From contig NZ_JNXI01000014.1 of assembly GCF_000717055.1 (NCBI RefSeq), positions 1 through 64,000 on the forward strand: 64,000 bases of DNA, given 5' to 3'. This document shows positions 41,761 through 49,576 of this stretch, one piece after another; positions within the stretch are counted from its first letter, which is position 1; each line of letters opens with the position of its first letter. A model generated the notes under the pieces. The model made no database searches. It worked only from the letters and a program-made list of their open reading frames with translations, and was not told the DNA's origin. This DNA is from Streptomyces iakyrus. GTDB taxonomy: Bacteria; Actinomycetota; Actinomycetes; Streptomycetales; Streptomycetaceae. Position numbers and translations under genes: made by a program.

Positions 41761-42929
41761 GTCCCCACCTCCGCCGCGGCGGAGAGGGGAATCCGCACCC
41801 GCACCTCGAAACCGTGCCCGTCCGCTCCCGGCCCGGCGACCGCGTCGCCCCCGTGCGCGGCGGCCCGCTCGCGGATGCCGACGAGCCCGTGCCCGCCCCG
41901 GCGGGACACGGCCTGCGCCCCTCGCCCGTCATCGATCACGGCGACCTCCAACTCGTTCCCCCTCCACCTCAGTTCCACGGTCACGGTCTGCGCCTGCGCG
42001 TGCCTGACGACATTGGTCAGAGCTTCCTGGACCACCCGGTAGACGGTCACCCCGACCCCGTCGGCCACCGGCCCGGTGTCCCCCGCGGTCCGGTACACCA
42101 CGTCGAGCCCGCTCCCGCGCACCCGGTCGAGAAGGCCGGGCAGCGCGGCGAGCCCGGGCTGCGGCTCGCGCGGTGCGGTGCCGTCGCCCTCGTCGGCGCC
42201 GTCCCGCAGTACCCCCAGCATGTGACGCAGTTGCGCCATGGCGTCCCGCCCCGTCGCGGAGATGGCGTCGAAGGCGGCCTCGGCCCGCTCGGGCGCGGCC
42301 CGTACCGCGACCGGTCCGGCCTCGGCCTGCACGATCATCAGGCTCACGGCGTGGGAGAGGATGTCGTGCATCTCCCGCGCGATCCGGGCCCGTTCGCGCG
42401 AGGCGGCCTGTTCGGCCTCGACGCGGTGGGCCCGCTGCCGGGCGTCGGTCAGCCGCCCGAAGACGTAGGCGGCGGCGAACACGAAGACGGAGAAGGTCAG
42501 TTCACGCGCCGACCGGGTGTTGAGCCAGACGCCCACCGGCACGGCCACCACCAGCACCAGCCCGGCGAGGAGCCGCCGCGTCGGGCCCGCCAGCGCGGCG
42601 ATGGTGTACGTGACCACCAGCCCGGCGTACGGCAGCGGCTGCCCGGGCCCGTCGACGGTCAGCCGGTACAGCAGGCTGGTGCCCAGCATCGCGAACAGCA
42701 CGGCGAGCGGAGCGCGCCTGCGCCAGACCAGGGGCACGACGGTGAGCGTGCTCAGCCCGTACGCGGCCCAGGTCGCCGGCGGCAGCCCGGGCGCACGCGG
42801 CACGAGGAACGGCATCGTCATGGCGCCCTGGACGAGCAGCGCGACGCCGATGTCGACCAGAAGCGGATGGGCCGCCGCGAGCACCCGGCCCCGGTCCCAC
42901 CACCCGCGCAGTTCCCCGCGTATGCCCAT
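41757..42929 (-). CDS. NarL-type sensor histidine kinase
   Basis: A 390-residue kinase. Membrane helices occupy about residues 20-155. The HisKA_3 domain contains RARIAREMHDILSHAVSLMIVQ with the phosphorylated His; the ATPase part has YRVVQEALTNVVRHA and DDGRGAQAVSRRGGHGLVGIRERAAAHGG. It is arranged as a two-gene operon with the downstream regulator. The sensory part is only membrane helices and short loops, typical of intramembrane-sensing kinases. Confidence 0.9.
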   Translation of the reverse strand: MGIRGELRGWWDRGRVLAAAHPLLVDIGVALLVQGAMTMPFLVPRAPGLPPATWAAYGLSTLTVVPLVWRRRAPLAVLFAMLGTSLLYRLTVDGPGQPLPYAGLVVTYTIAALAGPTRRLLAGLVLVVAVPVGVWLNTRSARELTFSVFVFAAAYVFGRLTDARQRAHRVEAEQAASRERARIAREMHDILSHAVSLMIVQAEAGPVAVRAAPERAEAAFDAISATGRDAMAQLRHMLGVLRDGADEGDGTAPREPQPGLAALPGLLDRVRGSGLDVVYRTAGDTGPVADGVGVTVYRVVQEALTNVVRHAQAQTVTVELRWRGNELEVAVIDDGRGAQAVSRRGGHGLVGIRERAAAHGGDAVAGPGADGHGFEVRVRIPLSAAAEVGT

Positions 42930-43014
42930 GGCGACCTGCCCCCCGTCCCGCGCGGCCCGACCCCGGAACCGTATCGGGGCGGCGGCCTCACCCGCCGGGA
43001 GAACAGGCCCTGGT

Positions 43015-43398
43015 TCAGGGCGTGTCCGGCGGCGTCCAGGCCGCCACCAGGTCCACCAGCCCGGGGAACCGGGAGTTGAGGTCGTCCACGCGGACGTGGC
43101 TGCGGCGTTCCAGGCCGTACTGGCGCTGGCGGGTGATGCCGGCCTCGCGCAGGGCCTTGAAGTGGTGGGTGAGGGAGGACTTGGGGCGGTCGAGGCCGAA
43201 CCAGCCGCAGGAGTGGTCGAACGCCTCCGAGTCGAGCAGGAGTTTGCGCACGATCCGCAGCCGCAGCGGGTCGCTCAGCGCGCCCAGCACGGTCTCCAGC
43301 CGCAACTCCCCGACCGCCGGCTCGGGCAGCGGTTCCGGCAGGTTCTCCGGCTCCGGCACCACCTTGATGACCGGCGCCTGTCGAACCGTCGCAGACAT
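43015..43398 (-). CDS. ArsR-like winged-helix regulator
   Basis: A 127-residue regulator. The helix-turn-helix core is LGALSDPLRLRIVRKLLLD, RPKSSLTHHFKALREAGITRQRQYGLERRSHVRV, the standard ArsR/HTH_20 pattern. There is no CVC metal site, so a metal role is not supported. The ATG at 43398 has AGGGAG upstream. It diverges from an MFS exporter gene over a 97-base AT-richer gap with an inverted repeat, suggesting that it represses that transporter. Confidence 0.85.
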   Translation of the reverse strand: MSATVRQAPVIKVVPEPENLPEPLPEPAVGELRLETVLGALSDPLRLRIVRKLLLDSEAFDHSCGWFGLDRPKSSLTHHFKALREAGITRQRQYGLERRSHVRVDDLNSRFPGLVDLVAAWTPPDTP

Positions 43399-43426
43399 AG
43401 GCAACTCCCTATAACCGAAATCCTAT

Positions 43427-43444
43427 GTACGAGTTTAATCGTAC
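43427..43444. promoter_or_regulatory. Inverted repeat between ArsR and MFS genes
   Basis: GTACGA-N6-TCGTAC lies in the divergent gap, with a further related ACTCGTACTTA at about 43466. These are candidate ArsR-type operator sites controlling both genes. Confidence 0.6.
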
Positions 43445-43495
43445 TGCATGTTAAGTTCGAACGGACTCGTACTTAGCTTGCCGAGGGAGCAACCC

Positions 43496-44794
43496 ATGTC
43501 GGAGAGTCGGACCTCGTCCGCCGGGACGGTGGACGAACAGCAGGTGGACGAAGAGCAGGCCGCAGTGCCCAAGCCGGCCACGCCCGCACCGCCGGAGCGG
43601 GCCGCCGCGGCCCGCACGCCCACCTGGTGGGTGTGGCTGGCGGCCTGGCCGGTCACCGCCGTCTTCGTGCTGTCCAACGCGGCGACCCCGCTGTACGTGC
43701 TGTGGCAGCGCGACATCGGGTTCTCCAAGGGCACGCTGACCGTCGTCTTCGCGTTCTACATCGTCGGACTGCTCGGCTCGCTGCTCGTGTCGGGCGTCGT
43801 CTCCGACCGGCTGGGACGCAAGCCCGTGCTGCTGCCCGCCCTCGCGCTCGCCCTGGCCGCATGCGCGATCTTCGCGACCGCCACGACGGTCGTCGCACTG
43901 ATCGTCGCCCGGTTGTTCACCGGTATCGCCGTCGGCGCGGTCGTCTCCGCCGGAATGGCCGCGGTGACGGACGTGGCGGGCCCGGAGCGGAAGCGGCTGG
44001 CCGCGCTGCTGGCCTCCTGCGCGATGGTCTTCGGGGCCGGCCTCGGCCCGCTGCTCGCCGGCCTGCTGTCCGAGACGCTCCCGGCTCCCACCGTCACCGT
44101 CTTCGTCGTCGAGGCGGTCCTGCTGCTCACGGCCGTCCTCGCCGTGCTGCGCATGCCGGTACGCCGTCCCGCGGGCCGCGGCAAGGGCGCCTGGGTGCGC
44201 GTGCCCGGCGTGCCGCACGGCAACGGCATCCATCTCGCCCTGGGCATCGCGGTGTTCGCCCCCGGCATCACCGCCACGTCCTTCGTGCTGTCGCTCGGCC
44301 CCACCCTGCTGACCGAACTGCTCGGCACCACCAGCCGGATCGTTGCCGGAGCCATGGCGTTCGTCATGTTCCTCGCCGCCACCGGCGTCCAGTTCGCCGT
44401 GCAGAAGCTGCCCCGGCGCACCATCCTGACCGCCGGTGCGATCAGCACCACCCTCAGCATGGCCGCGCTGATCGCCGCCGTGCACGCCTCGTCGGTCGCG
44501 CTGCTCGTCGCCTCCGCCCTGCTCGCCGGGGCCGGCCAGGGCATGGGCCAGCTCGGCGGTCTGTCGCTGCTCAACTCCACCGTCCCGGCGCAGCGCCTGG
44601 CCGAGGCCAACGCCGCGCTGAACGTGGGCGGTTACATCCCCGCCGGCCTCCTGCCGGTGTCCACCGGCTACCTCATGGACGCGGTGGGCCTGCCCACCGG
44701 CGCGACCCTCTTCGGCACCGTCCTGATGAGCCTCGCCGTCGTCGGCGGACTCGTCGTGCTCTCCGGCCGGCGCCGGGTGGCCGAGCCGGTGTGA
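43496..44794 (+). CDS. MFS transporter
   Basis: A 432-residue major-facilitator permease. A charged N-terminal tail (residues 1-45) precedes about twelve membrane helices. Motif A between helices 2 and 3 is GVVSDRLGRKPVLL, and ARLFTGIAVGAVVSAGMAAVTD is helix 4. It probably exports or imports a small molecule with proton coupling. The ATG at 43496 has GAGGGAG 6 bases upstream; an in-frame start at 43448 would overlap the operator region. It diverges from the ArsR-like gene. Confidence 0.88.
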   Translation: MSESRTSSAGTVDEQQVDEEQAAVPKPATPAPPERAAAARTPTWWVWLAAWPVTAVFVLSNAATPLYVLWQRDIGFSKGTLTVVFAFYIVGLLGSLLVSGVVSDRLGRKPVLLPALALALAACAIFATATTVVALIVARLFTGIAVGAVVSAGMAAVTDVAGPERKRLAALLASCAMVFGAGLGPLLAGLLSETLPAPTVTVFVVEAVLLLTAVLAVLRMPVRRPAGRGKGAWVRVPGVPHGNGIHLALGIAVFAPGITATSFVLSLGPTLLTELLGTTSRIVAGAMAFVMFLAATGVQFAVQKLPRRTILTAGAISTTLSMAALIAAVHASSVALLVASALLAGAGQGMGQLGGLSLLNSTVPAQRLAEANAALNVGGYIPAGLLPVSTGYLMDAVGLPTGATLFGTVLMSLAVVGGLVVLSGRRRVAEPV

Positions 44795-44920
44795 CGGGTC
44801 GGCGCCGGCGCCGGGTCCCCGGGCGTACCCGCGTGGCGGTGCTCCACGGCTTCGGCCGCGGAGCACCGCCACGCACGGGTGGTGCGCCCCGGCGCCCGGA
44901 GCCGCTTCCGGGGCCCCGGG

Positions 44921-45574
44921 TCAGCGGGCCCGGATGGCGTGGAAGAGCAGTTCGCTCGTCTCCGTCCAGCGCTCCACCACGTCCGCGCGTCCCCTGAGCA
45001 CGTCCGAGATGTGCTGGGCGCCGAAGAACGCCGAGACCAGGGACCTCGCCGCCGCCTCCGGCGAGACGCCCTCCCGCACCTGACCCCCGTCCCGCGCCGC
45101 GACGAGCAGCGAGGCGAGGAGCTCGGTCCAGTCGACGTACGGCGTCGGCAGCTCGGCGTCGATGTGCGGGCGCTCTATCTGCAGACGCGCCCCCGCCTGT
45201 ACGACGATGTCGTCCCGGAACGACACCGCCGCACGCGCCAGCATCTGCTCCGCCGTCTCCAGCGGCCCGTATCCCTCCGTCAGGACCTCTTCCAGGAGCG
45301 CCGGCCACCGGGCGTAGTGCTCCTCCACCACCGCCACGGCCAGTGCCTCCTTGGAGGGGTAGTGGAAGTAGACCGCGCCCTTCGTCATCTTCATGCGGTC
45401 GGCCACGTCCTTGACCGACGTGTGCCGGAATCCCTGCTCGGCGAACAGCTCGGACGCCGCGGTGAGCACCAGCAACCTGGTGCGCGCGGACCGTTCCTGT
45501 TTGGGGTCGGGCCCCCTCCTGGTGACGAACTTCCTCGGCGCGAACGCGGCGATGGCTGGCTGCGGCTCGGACAT
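44921..45574 (-). CDS. Gamma-butyrolactone-receptor-type TetR regulator
   Basis: A 217-residue TetR-family repressor resembling ArpA, ScbR and MmfR. The N-terminal HTH is SELFAEQGFRHTSVKDVADRMKMTKGAVYFHYPSKEAL. The ligand domain keeps YVDWTELLASLL, with the Trp that lies in the hormone pocket of this family, and SPEAAARSLVSAFFGAQHISDVLRGRADVVERW, the family signature. The ATG at 45574 gives MSEPQPA. It diverges from the afsA-like gene, and the gap contains a near-perfect dyad operator. It is expected to repress the hormone genes until the small-molecule signal binds. Confidence 0.9.
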   Translation of the reverse strand: MSEPQPAIAAFAPRKFVTRRGPDPKQERSARTRLLVLTAASELFAEQGFRHTSVKDVADRMKMTKGAVYFHYPSKEALAVAVVEEHYARWPALLEEVLTEGYGPLETAEQMLARAAVSFRDDIVVQAGARLQIERPHIDAELPTPYVDWTELLASLLVAARDGGQVREGVSPEAAARSLVSAFFGAQHISDVLRGRADVVERWTETSELLFHAIRAR

Positions 45575-45679
45575 GCTCGGTTCCTCTGACTCGGCGGCCT
45601 CGGCCGGAGCGGGCGGATGTGTTCGGCCGGGGCAGATGGAATCGTTCCGGCCGTACTGGCTCAAAACAATCTCGGCTTC

Positions 45680-45699
45680 GATACCTTCTGGAAGGTATC
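45680..45699. promoter_or_regulatory. Autoregulatory-element-like dyad between tetR and afsA genes
   Basis: GATACCTTCTGGAAGGTATC has 9-base perfect arms around a TG centre. It lies 105 bases before the TetR start and 79 before the afsA-like start. Form and position match MmfR/MmyR-type operators (ATACCTTCCCGCAGGTAT-like, from memory). It is a likely binding site for the adjacent receptor. Confidence 0.8.
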
Positions 45700-45778
45700 T
45701 TTTTCGCGTCGCTTCCCGTGAACGACGGGACCATAGCGGGCTCACCCCTGCTTCCGCGACCCGAAAGGGAACAGAACC

Positions 45779-46813
45779 TTGCACTGCGTACCGTCCCCCG
45801 CCGCGCCGCCGGACCTCCACACCCCGGGTCTTCCCGGTGGCGCGCTCCGCTACGACCGCCCCGTAACCCGCGAATCCGTGCACAAGTCCGCCTCCACGGA
45901 AGTGCTCCTGACCGACGCCCGGCACCTGGGCGAGGACAGGTTCGCGGTCGCCGCCCGGTTACCCCGCGAGCAGTTCATCACCGCCGACCACCCCGGCGAA
46001 GGGGTCCTGGACCCCGTACTGCTGGCCGAGGCGGCTCGGCAGGCGGCGATCCATCTGTCCCACCGTTTCCACGACATCCCCCTCGGGCACCCCTTCGTCC
46101 TCGGCGAGGTCGCCGTCGAACTCGACGAGCCGCTGCCGCCCTCGGCCGACGTGACGCTTCAGGCGCGCTGCCGGCGGAGGGCAGAGAACCCCCGCCGCGC
46201 CTGCCTGGATCTGGACGCGACGGTGTGGGGGGCGGGCCGGGCAGCCGGCCGGGCGCGAGTCCTCTGGGAGGCCATGGAGGCACGCCGATACGCGGTCCTC
46301 CGCAAGCGCGGCGCCGCCCAGCCACCCGTGGTGTCCGGGCCGGTCCACGCCGCTGCCGCCGGGGCCGCCCCGCTGCCACCGGCCAGGGTCGGGCTGTGGC
46401 GCGACCGCGACGTCCTCCTCGCCTCCGACACGGAGCGCTCCGGCCGGTGGTGGCTGCGGCTGGACGCCGGCCACCCCGTCCTCTTCGACCACCCGTCGGA
46501 CCACATACCGGGCATGGCCCTCGTGGAGGCCTTCCGCCAAGCGGCCGGCGTCGCGGCCACCCACGGCGCCGCCGGCCCGGCCGGGGTGCGGGACATCGGT
46601 GGACTCACCGTGGCGTACGACTCGTTCGGCGAACCGGACCTGCCGGTGGCCATCACCCTGGAGCCCCGCGGGGCGGGGGCCCGGGAGGCGCACGACGAGC
46701 ACGCCCGCCTCGTCCACCTGACCGCCACGCAGGGCGACCGCACGCTCGCCCGGGCCCGCATCCGGTGCGGGACGCCCGGCCGTGCCCGCCACCGTACGGG
46801 GGCCGCATGCTGA
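45779..46813 (+). CDS. AfsA/ScbA/MmfL-like hormone synthase
   Basis: A 344-residue protein with two AfsA hotdog repeats. Repeat 1 is about residues 30-160 (RESVHKSASTEVLLTDARHL, DHPGEGVLDPVLLAEAARQAAIHLSH), and repeat 2 about 200-335 (RDRDVLLASDTERSGRWWL, DHIPGMALVEAFRQAAGVAA). AfsA-family enzymes join a beta-keto acyl chain to dihydroxyacetone phosphate, the first step of gamma-butyrolactone, butenolide or furan hormones. The TTG at 45779 with AAAGGGA upstream is the best start. It diverges from the receptor gene and heads an operon with a flavoprotein and a phosphatase gene. Confidence 0.9.
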   Translation: MHCVPSPAAPPDLHTPGLPGGALRYDRPVTRESVHKSASTEVLLTDARHLGEDRFAVAARLPREQFITADHPGEGVLDPVLLAEAARQAAIHLSHRFHDIPLGHPFVLGEVAVELDEPLPPSADVTLQARCRRRAENPRRACLDLDATVWGAGRAAGRARVLWEAMEARRYAVLRKRGAAQPPVVSGPVHAAAAGAAPLPPARVGLWRDRDVLLASDTERSGRWWLRLDAGHPVLFDHPSDHIPGMALVEAFRQAAGVAATHGAAGPAGVRDIGGLTVAYDSFGEPDLPVAITLEPRGAGAREAHDEHARLVHLTATQGDRTLARARIRCGTPGRARHRTGAAC

Positions 46814-47937
46814 TCGACGACCCGGAGCGCACCGCCCTGCGCACACCCTTGCGTGACCTGTCGGCCCTGACGGCGACCGCCCGCCGGGACGCCCCGGTCG
46901 CGGAGGAGCGGCGTGCCCTCACGGCCGATGCCGTCGAGGCGTTGACCCGCGCGGGTTTTCCGCGTCACTTCGTGCCCGGCCGGTTCGGCGGGGAGGCGGG
47001 GGAGTTCGTCCCGCTGGTGGCCGGCGTGGCGGACGTGGGGGAGGCCTGCGCCGCCACGGCGTGGTGCGCCGCGCTGTTCGCCGCGCACGGCCGGCTGGCC
47101 GCCTATCTTCCGCCCGAGGGGCAGCGCGAGGTGTGGGCGGACGGTCCGGACGTGCGGATCGCCGCCGCGGTGGTACCGCCCCAGGGCGCGGCGGTGGCGG
47201 TCGACGGCGGCTGGCGCCTCGACGGTGCCTGGCGGCCTGCCAGCGGGGTCGACCACGCGGACTGGACTCTGCTGGCCTCCTGGACGGACGGCGAGGAGGG
47301 GCGGGAGCACCGGATCTTCGCCGTTCCCCGTGCGCAGGTGACGGTGGCGGACACCTGGTACTCCTCGGGCCTGCGGGGCACCGGCAGCAATACGGTGCGG
47401 TGCGAGGGGGTCGTCGTTCCGCGGCACCGGACGTACACGCTCGCCGCACTCCTGCGGAACCGTGCGGGCGCGGCCCGTTGCCACACCGTGCCGTACCCCA
47501 TGGTCGCGGCGCTGATGTTCGCCGCTCCGCTGCTCGGAACCGCCCGCGGGGCCCTGCGCGCCTGGACCGGCGAACGGCTCGCCGCCGAGCGCACCCATCC
47601 GGCGGCCCACACCGTGCTGGCCGGGGCATCGGCGCGGATCCACGCCGCCGGTCTGCTCCTGACCGGCGCGGCCGAGCGCGCCGACCGGGGCGAGATCACC
47701 CCGCTCACCGTCGCGGAGAACCGCAGGGACGCCACCGCAGCGGCCACACTGTGCCGGGAGGCGGTCGACGCGCTGTTCCACGCCTCCGGCCTGCGCGCCC
47801 AGTCCCCGGACAGCGCCGTGCAACGCGCCTGGCGGGACGCCACGGCCGTCGCCGCCCACGCTGCCCTGGACCCGGACGCCGCGGCCCGGGCCTACGCGGA
47901 AGCGGTGCTGTCCCCGGCGGGAGGTGACGTGCCATGA
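46807..47937 (+). CDS. Acyl-CoA-dehydrogenase-fold flavoprotein of hormone operon
   Basis: A 376-residue protein of the acyl-CoA dehydrogenase/group D flavin monooxygenase fold. N-terminal helices (LTADAVEALTRAGFPRHFVPGRFGG), a middle beta domain (WRLDGAWRPASGVDHADWTLL, DTWYSSGLRGTGSNTV, like the HsaA/HpaB type) and a C-terminal helical bundle are visible. Its start overlaps the afsA-like stop by 7 bases. By context it probably reduces or oxidises the phosphorylated butenolide or furan intermediate. Whether it uses FAD or FMN and oxygen cannot be read here. Confidence 0.82.
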   Translation: MLIDDPERTALRTPLRDLSALTATARRDAPVAEERRALTADAVEALTRAGFPRHFVPGRFGGEAGEFVPLVAGVADVGEACAATAWCAALFAAHGRLAAYLPPEGQREVWADGPDVRIAAAVVPPQGAAVAVDGGWRLDGAWRPASGVDHADWTLLASWTDGEEGREHRIFAVPRAQVTVADTWYSSGLRGTGSNTVRCEGVVVPRHRTYTLAALLRNRAGAARCHTVPYPMVAALMFAAPLLGTARGALRAWTGERLAAERTHPAAHTVLAGASARIHAAGLLLTGAAERADRGEITPLTVAENRRDATAAATLCREAVDALFHASGLRAQSPDSAVQRAWRDATAVAAHAALDPDAAARAYAEAVLSPAGGDVP

Positions 47938-48737
47938 CCCGGGCGGCAGCCGTCCCGGTCGCCTTCTTCGACGTCGACGAGACCCTCGTCGCCACGAAGA
48001 GCCTGCTCGACTTCTGGGACTACTGGGTGACGCGGCAGGACGGCGCGGCAGGCACGGGCAGTCGGCCGCACGACCCGCAGCGACGAACGGCGCAGCCGGC
48101 GCCACCCGCGACCACGTCCACGGCGGCAGTCGGTCCGCCCGACCGCTCCCGGCTCAACCGCGACTACTACCGCCGCTACACGGGCACGCCCCTGTCGCTC
48201 CTCCGGGCCGCCGCCCGCGACTGGTACGCCCTCTACCGCCGCGGCGAGCGTGCCTTCGTCACCGCCGGACTGCACGCCCTCGCCCGGCACCGCGCCCTCG
48301 GGCACGAGATCGTCCTGGTCTCCGGCTCCCTGCGCCCCGTCGTGGACGCCGTCGCGGCGGACCTCGGCGCCACCGCCGTACGGTGCGCCGAGCAGACCGT
48401 CACCGATGACGGGCTGCTGACCGGCGAGATCGACCGGCCGATGATCGGGCGGGCCAAGGCCGACGCGGTCGAGGCCCACCTGGCGGAGCGCGGCGCCCGC
48501 GCCGGTGACTGCCACGCGTACGGCGACCACGACAGCGACCTGCCCATGCTCCGCTCCGTCGGCCACCCCGTCGTGATCGGCGGCGCCCCCGCCCTGCGGC
48601 ACGAGGCCGCCCGGCTGGGCTGGACGACCCTCCCCTGCGACACCGGGCCACACCCCGGAAAGCTGCCCGTGGCTACCGGTCGACCGCCCCGTTCCGCCGC
48701 AGGCCAACGGCGGGATCCGGCCTCCGTGAGTCCCTGA
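47934..48737 (+). CDS. HAD-superfamily phosphatase of hormone operon
   Basis: A 267-residue HAD-IB (SerB/CicA-like) phosphatase. Motif I is D13-V-D15-E-T17, motif II lies in LVSGSLRPVV, and motif III/IV is K in GRAKAD with GDHDSDLPML. A Pro/Ala/Thr-rich insertion at about 40-72 separates the cap region and is unusual. It overlaps the flavoprotein gene by 4 bases. In mmf- and srr-type hormone operons a phosphatase removes the phosphate that comes from dihydroxyacetone phosphate; this gene fits that role. Confidence 0.87.
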   Translation: MTRAAAVPVAFFDVDETLVATKSLLDFWDYWVTRQDGAAGTGSRPHDPQRRTAQPAPPATTSTAAVGPPDRSRLNRDYYRRYTGTPLSLLRAAARDWYALYRRGERAFVTAGLHALARHRALGHEIVLVSGSLRPVVDAVAADLGATAVRCAEQTVTDDGLLTGEIDRPMIGRAKADAVEAHLAERGARAGDCHAYGDHDSDLPMLRSVGHPVVIGGAPALRHEAARLGWTTLPCDTGPHPGKLPVATGRPPRSAAGQRRDPASVSP

Positions 48738-48766
48738 TGTACGGCCGACTTTCGCCTCCTCGGAGG

Positions 48767-48784
48767 AATCCTTCCCAGGGGTAT
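48767..48784. promoter_or_regulatory. Degenerate autoregulatory-element-like site before second tetR
   Basis: AATCCTTCCCAGGGGTAT keeps the CCTTCCC core and the GGTAT end of the operator type seen at 45680-45699 (about 13 of 18 positions against an ATACCTTCCCGCAGGTAT model). It lies 37 bases before the TetR start and overlaps its likely promoter. Confidence 0.55.
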
Positions 48785-48820
48785 GTTTGTGCTCTCGATC
48801 AAGACCGGAGGGCACCCCGC

Positions 48821-49432
48821 ATGGCCAAACAGGAAAGGGCGCTGCGCACACGTGAGAAGGTGCTGGACGCTGCGGCCGAGGAGTTCGCCGCGCAGGGATA
48901 CGCCAAGGCCACGCTGAACGACGTGGCGAGGCGGACGGGGATGACCAAAGGGGCCCTCTACGGGCACTTCCCGTCCAAGGAGATCCTCGCCGCGACCCTG
49001 CTCGCCCAGTCCCGCGTGGCCTGGGAGGAGATGCGGCGTGCCCGGGACGTGCCGGGCGCCGAGCCCCGTGCCGTGCTGGAGGAGCTGGTCCTGGAGCTCG
49101 CCCAGCGCCTGCGCTCGGACATCCGGCTCAGGGCGGCCCTCCGGCTCGCCAACGACCTGCCCTGTCTGGCCCGCGCGGCCCCGGACCTCTTCGACGACGT
49201 GCGGCGTCACCTGGTCGGCCTCGTCCGCAGGGCGCAGCAGGAGGACGGCATGGCCCCCTATCCGCCGGACCTGGTGGTGGAGCTGCTGCTGACCTCCCTG
49301 CACGGCACTCTCCACGCCTCGCAGTGCGACGACCGGTACGGCAGCGCCCCCACCGGGGAGGCGGTGTGGCGTCTCCTGCTCGACGCGCTCGCCGGTGATC
49401 GCGGGGGCTGCCGGGGCATGGCCGGGCGGTGA
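48821..49432 (+). CDS. Second TetR-family regulator (pseudo-receptor type)
   Basis: A 203-residue TetR protein. The HTH is EEFAAQGYAKATLNDVARRTGMTKGALYGHFPSKEIL, close to that of GBL receptors. The C-terminal ligand domain lacks the DW and FFGAQHxSDVL signature and is shorter, as in MmyR/ScbR2-like pseudo-receptors that often do not bind the hormone itself. The ATG at 48821 has GGAGGG upstream. It follows the hormone operon by 83 bases with an operator-like site between. It probably co-regulates hormone genes or the downstream cluster. Confidence 0.85.
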   Translation: MAKQERALRTREKVLDAAAEEFAAQGYAKATLNDVARRTGMTKGALYGHFPSKEILAATLLAQSRVAWEEMRRARDVPGAEPRAVLEELVLELAQRLRSDIRLRAALRLANDLPCLARAAPDLFDDVRRHLVGLVRRAQQEDGMAPYPPDLVVELLLTSLHGTLHASQCDDRYGSAPTGEAVWRLLLDALAGDRGGCRGMAGR

Positions 49433-49457
49433 GGTTGTCGTTTCGGACACGTAAAAA

Positions 49458-49475
49458 ATACCATCCCGAAGGTTT
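49458..49475. promoter_or_regulatory. Autoregulatory-element-like dyad before LysR gene
   Basis: ATACCATCCCGAAGGTTT matches the ATACCTTCCCGCAGGTAT operator model at about 15 of 18 positions and is flanked by A6 and T6 runs that extend the dyad. It lies 101 bases before the LysR gene, at the junction between hormone genes and the enzyme cluster. Confidence 0.65.
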
Positions 49476-49576
49476 TTTCTGTCATGATGATGCTGTCCCG
49501 GTCCGCCGGGCCGCCCGCTGCCCGGTCGCAGGCCGGTCCGCGGTCGCGGTCGCCATGAAGTGACGGAGGGAAGCAG

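Noticed and set aside
45619..46806. An upstream frame fused to the hormone-operon flavoprotein
   Set aside because: It is the afsA-like gene read in another frame; the flavoprotein starts at 46807 with an overlap.
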